A DNA stretch of 64,000 nucleotides, from NCBI GenBank assembly GCA_022702705.1, contig CM040431.1, positions 28,259,185 through 28,323,184 of the forward strand, given 5' to 3'. The translations under genes were made by a program, and so were the position numbers. The notes under the pieces were generated by a model that did not search any database, was not told the DNA's origin, and saw nothing but the letters and a program-made list of their open reading frames with translations. Source of the stretch: Papilionanthe hookeriana x Papilionanthe teres. Taxonomy: Eukaryota > Streptophyta > Magnoliopsida > Asparagales > Orchidaceae. Positions 24,404 through 35,784 of this stretch are shown in pieces. The number at the start of each line of letters is the position of its first letter. Position 1 is the first letter of the stretch.

Positions 24404-24404
<1 letters not shown>

Positions 24405-24482
<78 letters not shown>
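24405..24482. repeat. (TA)n microsatellite
   Basis: About 39 uninterrupted TA units. Confidence 0.98.
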
Positions 24483-24485
<3 letters not shown>

Positions 24486-25375
24486 TACATGTTATTAGAA
24501 CAAATATTTTTATGAGTAATTTGTGTCGATTATTAATTAACCTAAGAAAGAAATAAATATCACACAATTCGTCTGTATTTATATATTTGACAACTAAATT
24601 TTAATATTTATATAAATAATACTGAAATCTTTCACAATATTATTGCTATTATTAGGTTTTCTAAAATAAAATACATCGCTTTTGATGTGTACGTGCAAAT
24701 ATTAAATTTTAGGTATTAGATATAAATGGGTAGGAATTACGTAATAAGTACTTAAAATTTCCAATAAGTTTAGACCAAGTTATTTTTTTATATAATAATG
24801 TATCAATTATATTAACTTTAAAAGATCTAAGATAATCATAATTAATTTATTTGTGATGCATCCTAAAAAAAATATTTTAATCATACTTGAATTTAAGAGC
24901 TTTGGAGTGAGAGACAATTTCAAATAAGATTTCATATTCATCTAAGCTCCGATTTCATCAATTTTATAATCGAACTGTGCATCTCAACAAGACGAATCCA
25001 ACGACTCTTAACTTGGTCCAACCCGTTTCCAAACAAGTCCGAATCAAGTCTTTCGATTGCAATTAGAGGCTTTGGATAGTCGAGTGAATGATTAAATAGA
25101 TTCAAAATTTGATAAACTTATAGCTAAATCGAATGTCTTGATGAAACAAATTAAAAGAGCCAAATATCACTCAATTTGGACATCATTAAGTTACATAAAT
25201 ATTCATAAAATATCATCCAATTAAGATAACCACTCTAGGTTGTCCAATTGAGTGGTCCAGTTATGGAGGATGTCACTAAATAAATCTATAGATAGACAAC
25301 CACTCTCTTCATGAAGGAGAACTTAAACCTGGAAGAGAAAGCTGAAGGAGCTCAAAGCTCTGTGAGAGTTCCTAA
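24483..25375. other. AT-rich DNA, no gene seen
   Basis: No ORF or repeat of note was seen. Confidence 0.5.
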
Positions 25376-25860
25376 GCTCCACCACAACTAAACAAACACC
25401 GACTAGCAGCCGTCACTAACAAGCCGCTGCCACCACTAGATCACCTCTGTTGTTGGCCGACCATCACTTTCAAGCCTCCACCGCCGCCAGACCACAACTG
25501 CCCGGCCACCGCCATTGAGTCGCAGTCACCTTCAGGTCATCATCACTGTTGCATGACCACCGTCATCGAGCCTCCACCACCATCACCACCAGACCATCAT
25601 TGTCGAGCCACCACAATATAGGCGCGACCCCAACTGGACAAGCATTGTCCAACTATCACTGTCTGCTAGCTACCATCGCCAAACCTCCATAATGGCCACC
25701 AAACCTCCGCCATCTGATCATTAACATGTCAACCTAGACATTATTAATGTTGAACCACCATCGTCACGTTTGGATTACCAACATCGTCACCTTTGGAATA
25801 ATGCTGATCGACCATCATCACGTCCACCTTTACCTCCGATGCCGACATCAGGCTTTCTGG
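25376..25860. repeat. CAC/CAT-rich degenerate minisatellite, block 1
   Basis: Dense degenerate repeats of CCACC.TCATC and GACCACCATCATC type. Blocks of the same composition lie at 28030-28330, 28541-28867 and 30479-31000. Reading frames through it give His/Pro/Thr-rich sequence with stops, so it is not coding. Confidence 0.7.
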
Positions 25861-26019
25861 CACTCGACATCTGTAGTCATTTTTTCTCAGAGTAGTTGTG
25901 TCACTATCAATTCCTCAATATTTTATGCAACTTCCTTAGAGAAAGTCACATCCCGCTTGTGTAATATTGCTTTCAACTATTCAAGGGCCAGTAAAAATTT
26001 TAGACCTACACCGACATAG

Positions 26020-27204
26020 TGGATATCTCAGCTGGGCTATACCCATGTTTTTTGCCCCTTCGAGTCTTCCATATAAAAATTCTTGTTGTATTTTCTGTCA
26101 ATTTTTTTAAATGTGTGTGCGCCAGATTTTTATACAATACTAAGAAGTTAATATATCACTCTAACGAGCACAAAATTATTTGTTATTGTATGCAAGAAAG
26201 ACAATCCCATTATCGAAGAATTGTAAAACTTGTTAAATAACCAACATGTTTAATACTCATAACAATGCAACATCCTATCCTAACAACCACCATTATAGGA
26301 GACAATCACGAAGCCACAGATGTCAAGCCTCTACTTTTTCCCTCCTTGAGAGACGTTATCATGTTAGTATAGGTGCTTTAAGCTCTTCTTTGGAAGAACA
26401 AGGGTTCATGATGGATGAGTCTCAAAATGAGATTCTTTAACTCTTGTTTTAGGTTCTACAAGTAGTTCTATCGCATAAGGGCCCCTTATTCATAATGATG
26501 AAATTCCTCCCTATCGGGTAAGAAGTCGACCTCTTTTATAATGCTAGTTCCTTATGTCAATCTCACAAATGTTAAGAATTGGCATAACCTTGTCTTGCTG
26601 ATGCTCCTCATAATATAATCCATGATGAAACATGAAGAGTTCTCCTCTTAAGGGACAAGAATCATTTCTTAACTCTTCATAATCTTAAAGGGACTTCACC
26701 ATTACCTGAGATAGTCCTCCAACACCCTTATAATCGAACTTTAAGCTCCCAAAGCCCATAAGAACTAAATCTTAGATGAGGTGGAGTTTCTGATATAAGC
26801 ACAAAAGATTGTTCACGTCAACATTCTGAGCAAAATTATGGTTAGTAATTCATTTTGCCTTTCATTTAAATATCAAGTTTATGAAAACCAATTCTAGGTC
26901 TTGGGCAAATTTCACTGGAAACGTTCGCTCATGTCAACGTCTTAGACATGAACACGGTTAAACAAATTTTTAGCATCAATAACAATATTATCTCTTAAAG
27001 TCTTTTCAAACATATAAAAAAAATATACCAATATATATTAGTTTGTACATGCAATCCCTCCCTGAACTTCTACTCGTTGGACGAGGATGTTTCTATAACC
27101 TCAAAGAGTCATCAACTGCCTAAATACATACCAATTTCTCTTTTGACTTGGGATCCATACGACTATCATCCCTTTCCAATTAGGGTATAATCGATCCCAG
27201 TGTG
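26020..27204. other. No recognisable gene
   Basis: Short ORFs at 26019-26240 and 26246-26440 lack any motif. The sequence has no clear repeat structure. Confidence 0.45.
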
Positions 27205-27285
27205 AGTCAATTCAACCTCTTTCATATAGGTTAACGTCACAAAGTAACACTTTGATAAAAAACTTTGGATAGATAAAAAAATTCT

Positions 27286-27328
<43 letters not shown>

Positions 27329-27830
27329 GAGGTAAAAGAAATATATATATATATATATATATATTTCTTTTACCTCTTCGATACGTAGATGAACATCACC
27401 GATTAACACTCGACGAACAACCTCGAAGAGGTCAAAAATCCTTCGTGAATTTTCATCACCTTTTTCATATATGTTAACATCGCCAAGTAACACTTTGACA
27501 AAAAACCCCAAGTAGGTTAAATACCATTGATGGATTTTCCTAGATGTCTTCAACATAGGTTAATGTTGTTGCGTAACACTCAGACAAATTACCTAAGAAA
27601 AATTAACTATCCTTGGTGGATTTTATTACATTTATTACATATAGTTTAACATCTCGAGTAATGCTCTAAAAATTAACATTTCATACAGATTAACATCACC
27701 GAGTGACACTTTAACAAATAAACTCAGACATATCAATAATCCTTAATGGATTTCAATTGATCTCTTCCACACAGGCTAATGTTGTTGAGTAACTCTTACA
27801 ATATCTTCATATTAGTCAAGTGTCCATGGT
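27205..27830. repeat. Degenerate ~88-bp tandem repeat, about 7 units
   Basis: Units share 'catatrggttaacatc.cc.agtaacactttgacaaa' followed by 'atccttggtggatttt'. They begin near 27213, 27381, 27465, 27553, 27635, 27683 and 27765. A TA-rich hairpin interrupts the first unit. Confidence 0.6.
27290..27381. repeat. TA-rich inverted repeat / hairpin
   Basis: GAGGTAAAAGAAATATATA (from about 27328) is mirrored by TATATATTTCTTTTACCTC, forming a near-perfect hairpin around a TA core. It is preceded by a separate (TA)n run (27290-27324). Confidence 0.8.
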
Positions 27831-28029
27831 GGATTTCCTTTAATCTTGCTATCACATGACAACCAAAATATTGCTTGTTTACCATTATTCAATGGTTGGA
27901 TCATTCACCCATCACTTTTTTGTAGTCACAAAAAATGCATTTTGCATAACTTTATTACTTGGCTATAATCATTTGGTAATATCAAACATCCTACAAGACA
28001 TATAATGATTTAATCAACTTTGGGGAGCA

Positions 28030-28867
28030 ACAATGGAGTCGGGCAACCACTACTACTGCCATTGTCATTGTTTGGTCATCATCACTAGATCAAAACTTCT
28101 TTTATCGCCAGACCAATGTCGCTTGGTCACCACCATCTACATCAGATCACCGTCACCCAACAACCCCCGTCATAAATGCAATACCAATTATGTTGCTGCC
28201 ACCATTAATGAACCACCATCTTGATTATTATCGTCAGACCACCATCAACAGATCAACTTTTTTTGACTACAACCTTTGTTGTTAGACTATTATTGGCATA
28301 CTGACGGAGCGGCTACCACTCTCACACCAAGGGCAAACCAACCTCTTATTTAAGGGGGGAAAACTGACCCCTATAACCTAATGTGGGAGGAGCTAGGGCA
28401 ACAAAAGGAAATTTGATACTTAAGGAGGGAAAAAAATATATTTCAAAAGGGTTAAGAGACTAAATTGTCTTCCCATATAAGTAAAAATCTAAAATTGAGA
28501 CTCTGGGGAAATTGACCTCTGGACCTTATCAAGGTCTACCTCTGATTGACACCCAATCAATGCTAAGCCCCTACCTCCGTCATCATAAAGCCACTTCTAT
28601 CACCTTCAGACCATTATCACTTGACCACCACGTTTGTGTTAGATCACCATCGATGGGATGACACCACTTTATGACATTATCACTGGGATGCCATCAAGTC
28701 ACTGTCATAATGCCTCATCATCTTTTGGCAGGTCATTACCATGCTGGGGCACTACTATAGCATCATCATAGTACCAAAATATTATTAGAGAGCCACAAAT
28801 ATTATGAAAAATTTCATTATCATCAGGTCAAGATACATGTGTTAGACTAACTTCACTAGGTCATCAT
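28030..28867. repeat. CAC/CAT-rich minisatellite, block 2 (left of L-b)
   Basis: Same composition as block 1, with an interruption at about 28340-28540. It ends exactly where LTR L-b begins and resumes at 30479. Confidence 0.65.
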
Positions 28868-30478
28868 TGATGCACCAAAAATATGTTGGATTTTTCATAT
28901 ATATTTTGTACTCATTTTTGGTGATATTGCACTTTAAAGGAAAGTATTTTAATATTTTGTTGTAGGTATGATGATTTTAGGCAATTGCAGCAAAAAGAAG
29001 AAAAAAGGAATGAATTTGGAAAGAAAGATGACAAAAACCAGAGAGCTGAGTTTTGGCGCCGACGACGCCATTTTTTAGTGAAGGCAGATTAATTAGTGCG
29101 ATAGGACACTGATGGCGCCCAAATTCGGTGGAGGCCAGGTTCAATGTATTTGAGCGACTTATGGAGAGATTCTTGAGGCATCTCTTGGGGAATTCATCTC
29201 ATACTATTTTAACATGAATTTAGTGCTATAATAAAAAGAGAAGAAGTGGTGTGAGTGTAGTAAATTAGTGTGTGAGTAGAAAGGAAGTGTTTGTAGAGAG
29301 TTTAAAGTCTAGGGTTTGGTATAAAAGTGTTTGTTTTGTGAGGGATTCTTCTTAAAAGAGTTGTAGGAGGAGAGGGAAAGTGAGAGATAGCTTATTCTCT
29401 ACTATTCTAAGAGAGAATTGTGTGTTGTCGTGAATAGAGAAAGAGATTCAAAGGAACTTTAAGGGATTTGCTTGGGGAAGAAATTGAGATAAGTTGTGTT
29501 TATTTCTTATTATTTGTATAGCTTTGCTTATATATATATAATCTTTGTTTTGTCGTATATTTCTCATGAATTCTGAGTAGATTTATTCATCTTTCTCCTT
29601 GCAATGATAAATGGTGAAGTGTTGATTTAGATTGGATGTGTCATATGTATGTTAAAAAATTGTGTTGATTTTTCACTCCATACTTCATTTATTTTTCGAT
29701 CTGGCCAATTGAATTGTTAAAATATGTTGTGAATCATACAATCCGAAAGGACTATACTTTCTACAACAAAGGTGAAGATTACAATCAATTTCCATGAATG
29801 AGTGATGTAGTTCATGGGGGTTGGGTGCAAATAAATAGAGAAATATGATTTATTGGGCGTATAATTGGAGATTTTAGGGTGACAAACTAAAACCACCAAT
29901 TTGGTCCTAGCGTTTGGAAACTAAAGCCAGAGTTAGTCTTCAGGCAAAGTGAAGTGGGAGCTCTAGAGTAAGTGTCAGTATTCTTCCAGCCTAACCACAG
30001 ATTTAGGGACTAAACCTAGGATTGGCCAATGTTCTCTATAACACTCGGAAGATGATAAAGAATAAGTATGCTCATATTTGGCAAAATACAAGAATTTTAC
30101 TAATCTTTATCATTCACTCACCATAACAACATTGTAAGGGAGAGGACACTTTCTTGAAATTTGAACCTTTCAGTACAAAACTCAGCGTAGTAGTAGTTAA
30201 CTTTGATTTGTAGTTTGGAAAGTACCTTAGTAATTTTAAAATCTGTAGCATTGTTAAACTTTAGTATTTATTTTACGTGCATTGCAATTTGAATATTGGA
30301 TTTCTGTGTTACGCTTTGAGGTTTGCTTTCTCCCTATGGGATCAATATCTAGGACTCCACTAGAGCCCTGTATTACTTGAGCGATACATATATTTGTGTA
30401 TAGATTGACTACTTTCTTATTACACTGATTATATTTTGTGAATGAACTGAAAATACTTATTTAAGATAGTCAGGATCA
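28868..30478 (+). mobile_element. L-b: solo Athila/Tat-like LTR
   Basis: Starts TGATGCACC and ends CAGGATCA. The preceding 5 bases are ATCAT and the following 5 are ATCGT, a 4-of-5 target duplication. Landmarks: 'attgcactttaaagg' (28927), GC module (29050-29120), TATA-like 'ctataataaa' (29224), 'attgggcgtataatt' (29850), 'gtattacttgagcgatacat' (30371). Both flanks belong to the same CAC/CAT-rich DNA, which fits a solo LTR left by recombination between the two ends of a full element. Confidence 0.75.
29050..29125. repeat. GGCGCCGACGACGCC module of L-b
   Basis: GC-rich inverted-repeat words in the U3 part, of the same type as those at about 59035-59065 behind the E2 integrase. Confidence 0.75.
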
Positions 30479-31037
30479 ATCGTTGTCGCTCAACCAACAC
30501 TGCCTCTATCACATGATCTCCACTACTTGGCCACCACCACCATCATAGTACACCATCATTGCTAACCCACCATCATCGACTAGTGGTGCAACTACTGCCA
30601 CAATCACCTAACTAACAACATTGCTATCACCATAAACGCTTGGCCAATAGTGCTGCTGTCACCACTATGCCATTACTGAATCACCATCTTAAGTTGTGAC
30701 AACCTTTATACCATCATAGCCTAGTTAATATTGACATACTACATTCATTGTTATTGGAACTCGATACCCCGCAAACTAAGTAGCTATTGTTATCATCACC
30801 ATACCAATAATACCACTATGGAGTCATTATCTTCAGACCAATAATATAGTTGGGCTACTATCATTTTGTACTATCATTATTGAGCCAAAATCATCATAGG
30901 ATAATTATTTTCAGGCCATTATCAAGCTAAAGCTCTAAATTCAGGAAACCACATTACCAAACAATTATCATTAAATATCCATTATCGGGTGACTCGACTC
31001 GCAGTTACGTGTATTTTTACTCTCCAAAATTCTATCA
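30479..31037. repeat. CAC/CAT-rich minisatellite, block 3 (right of L-b)
   Basis: Continuation of block 2 on the other side of L-b. It runs into LTR L-c. Confidence 0.6.
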
Positions 31038-32544
31038 GAAAATATGTGTCAAATTATATCTAGTGGCTAGTGTGAACAAATATAAAGATTTTTGAATTAT
31101 ATAATAAATTTTCACACTAGGGGTACTACGCAAGTGTACTTAACTTTTCAAGTAATATAGGATTTTCCTTAAAAACCACAGTACCGACCCAACAGGGAAA
31201 GCTGTAAATCTTAAAATCAACTTTTAGAATTTCTATTTAAATTGCAAATTAAATAGATAAGAGGCCTAAAATGATATGCTTACTAAAATTTACTACTAAA
31301 AAGTTTAAAAAGAAAGCAACAACTGCATGTAATAGCTTAATAAAATATAATGAGTATGGAAATTATGGAAAACATTTCTCCTTGCAAATAAAATTTAACC
31401 TATGTAAGGTTCAAATGATTTAAGAAAAAAAGATGTATTTTGATAAATAGAAGCATGCCTTATTATTTACCCCCATATGTGCTAGCAAAAAACATTGGCT
31501 AACTTAAGGCAGATTCCTTAACATCTCGATTCCACATCAGGCCAATCTAGTCTCTCATCTCTAGATGCTTCTAGCCTAATTCAATATACTGACCTAATCC
31601 CAGAGTCAGAGTAATAAATCTTAAGCCAAATTGATAAGAATCTAGCCTGTCACTTTAGAACTAACCAATTCTACGCTCATAAAAACTTATCTCCCTATTT
31701 ATTTGCACTCCCCTTAGGTGATCGTAATGGCTCTGACTAGAATGCAGTGTGGTAACCACTAGTTGGGTGGCATCATAGCCCTCCTAGGTCATTATGTTTC
31801 TCAACAGATTTTAACCTCACAAGTGGCCAGTTTGTAAAGTAAATGAAAATTCAGTAAAAATACCATCACAATTTTAAGAGTAAAAAAAGTTTCTAAATCA
31901 TTCTCATCCCACAAGATTATTTCCCATATGCAAGGAGAAATAAAGGGAACTACTTAGGATTCATGGAGATTAAATAAAAACAAAACATTTGCATTAAAAT
32001 CTAAGTTTTACAATAAAAACTTAAACACGAATACAAAGTACCTTATGTCTTCTCCCCAAGAAAACTTATGGAGTTTCCTTTAAGCAATCTCCAAACTTTT
32101 GCACACTAAAACACATCACACTCACACTTAAACACAAAATAAGAAAACTCTAATTTACTATTACTGACCAATTGAAGTTTTGAGGCTCCAAAAGGTCTCC
32201 AAATCCTTCTCATTTAATAGAAAATAGAAAATAACTAAGGGTTGTTTCAAACAACCCTCCAAAACTCGACCAAATTCGATGGATCTTCTAGAAAGGTAGT
32301 TTCTGGCGCTATAGCGCCATTCTGGTTGGAAATTGGTGCCGTTAGCGCTAGGGGTGGCGCTATAGCGCCAATAATATTTGCCTAGTTTTGCTCCATTTTT
32401 TCCTTATTTTCTCTAAATGTCCATTCCAAGTACCTGAAACTAAAAACATGCAAAATACCTTCTTCTAAAGTGCAATATCATAAAAAATTTACATAAAAGA
32501 CTTATAAAATATGCACTAAAAACATGTTAATTTTAGGTGGAACA
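31038..32544 (-). mobile_element. L-c: Athila/Tat-like LTR, minus strand (3' LTR)
   Basis: On the minus strand it starts TGTTCCACC right after a polypurine tract (32545-32562). It contains the GC module (32300-32370), and near its end 'acttgcgtagtacccctagtg' as in L-a. The exact 3' end (about 31038) is uncertain. Its neighbour to the right is the 3' half of the same element (32545-34563), so this is that element's downstream LTR. Confidence 0.7.
32300..32372. repeat. GGCGCTATAGCGCC module of L-c
   Basis: Two copies of the 14-bp palindrome GGCGCTATAGCGCC plus a partial one, at the LTR place where other L copies carry different GC palindromes. Confidence 0.9.
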
Positions 32545-32562
32545 ATTCCCCAAAAATTAAGC
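32545..32562 (-). other. Polypurine tract (3') of the minus-strand element
   Basis: The minus strand reads TTAATTTTTGGGGAAT directly before the LTR start. This is the plus-strand DNA primer site in LTR elements. Confidence 0.6.
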
Positions 32563-32899
32563 TTTACTTGCCCTCAAGTAAGTCCATATACTATATAAAA
32601 TTTTATAACTTGTGCTCGTAAATTTAACTTAAAGATTTCTATAATTTTTTTTTAATAAATGCTATAATGAAACTTTTGAAAATTTTTTTAACAACTCATG
32701 TTAAAAACTAAAAAATAAGTTTATTTAGCAGTTAAGTTTAAAAGTTATGATTTTATATTTATTTCAAAAATAAGTGCAATTTGTCATACTTAAGATACAT
32801 AGAAGTATTACCAGAAAAATAATTTCATAAGAACTTTATTAGTAAAGGTGATAATACTTCTAAGTCAAAGTTGGAAATGTAACTAAGTTTTTTTCCTTA

Positions 32900-33060
32900 A
32901 GATGATTCAAGTAGAGCCAATTTTTTATTAGACATCTCCTCAAGCTTCTCCTCACATTTTTTTTCTTTCTTTTTCTTTTTATTTTATGATAATTTTCAAT
33001 CCTATTCTTTTTTTCATATGAGAATTACTATATCTGGATAGCCTTTAATGATTTCGAACT
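32900..33060 (-). other. Conserved 3' non-coding module
   Basis: On the minus strand: 'GGCTATCCAGATATAGTAAT', then an A/G-only stretch, then 'TGAGGAGAAGCTTGAGGAGA' and 'AAAATTGGCTC'. The same three-part arrangement is at 44935-45105 (plus) and 61435-61595 (minus). Confidence 0.7.
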
Positions 33061-33416
33061 CCTCTATCATCCTCTTAAAGTTAAATACATCTCACATTTC
33101 TTTACTTTAACAAATGTGTATTAGCTTTGAAGATCCTTCATAAAGTCTCAATTCATTCCTTTCAAGTATAAATCTAAGGCCCTTAATATTTCCAAAAATA
33201 CAGTTTTCTTTATTTTAAATAGAGTCATACTAAATATCATAATTATAGAATTAACCCTCATTATTAAAAACTTTTACTTAGTTTTTGTACAACTTTCATA
33301 AAATAAAAAATTTAGTTTTCTAAAGTTAACTTTACATGCCACAGGTTATGTTAAAAATAAATTTGAATAATACAACTCCTTGAGGACAAATAATGTTTAA
33401 TTAAAAAATTTTTTTT

Positions 33417-33440
33417 CCCTTCCACCAAACTTAAATTTTT
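33417..33440 (-). other. Second polypurine-like tract, upstream copy
   Basis: The minus strand reads AAATTTAAGTTTGGTGGAAG, about 0.88 kb upstream of the LTR-proximal tract. The same pairing is seen in the other two elements. Confidence 0.6.
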
Positions 33441-33769
33441 TAAACTAATTTAAAGCAGGAAAGTTCACGAAGAAAGAGAAAAAATTTTAAAATTCAAAAC
33501 AGGGAAATTAGTGCAGGTACAAGTATAAAAATAAGTACTGAGCAGTAATAAACAAAAAATTAACATGCATAACTATAAAAACATAAAATAAATACTACTC
33601 TAGCATTTGAATTGGAGCAAATGATAAACAGTAGAACTAACAATTAAATAAATATAATTAAGTAAAGCAAAAAAATACATGCACTCTCTAACACACATAC
33701 AACTAATCACTAACATAATCAAGTCCAAATATTCAAACACATCCACGGAAAGAAAGAAAGAAAACAATA

Positions 33770-34563
33770 CACTACACATCAATATCTTCATCATCACGAG
33801 CATCATCATTTCCATCATCATCATCACCATCTCCCAAATCTATATCCTCATCAGTCTCAGAATGTAGATATGGTGTAAAAGTGGGGCAAGTAGGAAATTC
33901 TAGAGATTGATCACCACTCATGTATCTTAACATAACCTCATTACATGCAAAATCATACTCAACCTTCCTCAATTTAATATCATCACTATGTTACAAATGA
34001 GATTCAATGCTTTTAACCTGATTCTATAAGGTTACGATATCTCCTTGCTGAATCATATTTGTTCCATAATAGACTCCAGAGATATAGTATCATAAGTAGA
34101 TGGACTAGGAGTAGAAGCAGGAGCATAAGTAGATACTGAAGTAGAAGGTATGTTAACTCCAGTCCTAGGTCCAGTCCCAAAATGTCTCTCACATTTTTCT
34201 AAGTTTATTTTTCCAATGGGTTTATGTTATGGCAAAATTTTCTTCCCAAGTCTCATATTTCACACCAGATTCTGCACACAAAGTAGTAGTAAGAGTAGGG
34301 TAGCCCAAACCTCATGTAGTTCCTCCTTTCGAGGAAACAAGCATGTTTGTATAAATAAGGGAGCCAATGTCAATAGGTTTCTTCATCTGAATACGCTATT
34401 TTAAAGTGGCTCTCTCATGGGTTACCTCACTGAAATGGTTTGTAGGCAGTAATCTACCGGATAAGAAATAGTGCCACGTTAAGTTTTGAGAAAGAAAAGT
34501 TTACATGTCACCCATTTTTAATCTTCCAGACTCCATTTTCATCAGTTAAAAATCCCATATTCT
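33770..34563 (-). pseudogene. Extra retroelement ORF relic ('putative plant transposon protein' type), minus strand
   Basis: The reading from 34560 down gives 'MGFLTDENGVWKIKNG', then broken frames, then 'MKKPIDIGSLIYTNMLVSSK' and 'GLGYPTLTTTLCAESGVKY'. It ends with 'VEYDFACNEVMLRYMSGDQS' and an Asp-rich tail. Each piece matches the corresponding piece of the plus-strand ORF at 42982-44077. Such ORFs lie between integrase and the 3' LTR in many Athila/Tat elements, and their role is unknown. The N-terminal third is missing: homology stops at about 34563, where an ALKBH-type gene fragment begins. There are several stops and frameshifts. Confidence 0.7.
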
Positions 34564-34564
34564 C

Positions 34565-34905
34565 ATCCAATTATGTTTGCATACCCAACAGTTGCATCAT
34601 TAACATTTACAAGAAGGGTGATTGCATGCCTCCGCACATAGATCACCACGACTTTGTCAGACCTTTCTGCACAGTTTCTTTTCTGAACGAGTGTAATATC
34701 ATTTTCGGATCTGACCTCCGGATAGCGAGCCCGAGTGAGTTCCGAGGGCCGTAAAGATACCATTACCGGTAGGTTCCGTCATGATACTAAAGGGAAACGG
34801 AGCGGATGTCGCTAAACATTGCATACCGGGAGTACCAATGAAGCGGATCTCGGTTACTTTCGAAGGATGGATGACAGGAAAGCACCTTACCACTTCCGAC
34901 GGACC
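34565..34905 (+). pseudogene. Fragment of an ALKBH9/10-type AlkB demethylase gene
   Basis: Three frames in sequence encode the catalytic core of a plant ALKBH9/ALKBH10-like 2-oxoglutarate/Fe(II) dioxygenase, a family that demethylates m6A in RNA. Frame 1 (34581-34750) includes 'KKGDCMPPHIDHHDFVRPF', with the metal-binding His-x-Asp at 34635-34643. After a one-base loss near 34750, frame 2 gives 'PLPVGSVMILKGNGADVAKH', with the distal metal His at 34817-34819, and 'KRIS'. After another one-base loss near 34857, frame 3 gives 'FRRMDDRK'. The two Arg of the R-x5-R oxoglutarate site are at 34844 and 34861. About 100 of the several hundred residues of the family are present. The pieces are in the right order with no intron visible. 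It is dead by frameshift. It sits directly against the broken retroelement ORF on the other strand. Confidence 0.85.
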
Positions 34906-35780
34906 CGTAGCTAGAGAGCCTCCGGCCTTACGAGTCGTGAGTTACATGAAAAATATCACACCTCTAACGTACATCCATACGACATCCTTGCCAAGGATGG
35001 CTTGGAAGGTGATGTTATTGACCATGTACTTCACTATTCAGGCATGGATATTTGACAGATGCCTTTTTTGGATAGATCGACAAAGATCATACATAGTCCG
35101 TTTTGAGTCTACATGGATTGTATGAGATGTATTCCAAATCGAGTTGTGTGATGTATCTTCAACATGATTGGAATGAAAGTGACCATGTCACATTTTGGCC
35201 TTCACCTCTTTCGTGCAAATTGACTGGGAAACGCCATTAAAGTTAAATGAACTTCGAACAAAGAACAGAAAAGAAACAAAAAGAATAAAAGAAAACTTTC
35301 CTTAAAAATCTAAATAAAAAAAATGATGAACGCCAAATTCACATGAACATTAAATGAATGATAAAATAAATTTGTATTGTTAAAGGACAAACAAAATGAA
35401 CACAAATTTTAAATCAAATCTCAATCAAATTCAAATTCAACCTTCCAGATTTCAAATCAAATCTCAATCAGTTTCAAACTCAACATTCCAAATCTGAAAT
35501 CCAATCCGTTCTACTCTCTCCCTTGTCTGGGATGGAAGCGGTCGATTCCATTGACACGGAGCCACAAGGTTTTCGATTCGGATCTGATGGTGAGGAATTG
35601 TATCCAATCCAAACCAGCAACTTTCGATCAACTCTTTTGAGTTGGATATGTAGCATCTACGTATTCCCTCCTAATCTGTTTCTTTACACAAAAATATTTT
35701 ACAACTTTCATGAAATTCTCGAAACACCAAAATCCCACACTTTTCAAATCAACACTACAAATCTTTGCAAAATTAATTAC
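34906..35780. other. Unassigned DNA downstream of the ALKBH fragment
   Basis: A frame at about 34925-35055 reads 'SRELHEKYHTSNVHPYDILA' and on to a stop near 35056. It has coding-like composition but no family I recognise; it could be further gene-derived sequence or retroelement. From 35230 to 35500 it is A-rich with repeated 'tcaaatctcaatc', then unremarkable. Confidence 0.35.
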
Positions 35781-35784
35781 CATT

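Noticed and set aside
24352..24567. Ile-Tyr repeat ORFs (24352-24567, 27212-27556, 59461-59709)
   Set aside because: Produced by TA microsatellites in non-coding DNA. Only the 57.9-kb run lies in a true former reading frame.
25747..26440. ORFs of 60-90 codons at 25.7-26.4 kb
   Set aside because: His/Ser/Thr-rich products of degenerate CAC/CAT repeats or random open stretches without domain, start context or conservation.
34781..35125. 114-codon ORF as an intact small gene
   Set aside because: It is the second frame of the frameshifted ALKBH fragment running on out of frame. The metal-binding His-x-Asp lies in a different frame upstream.
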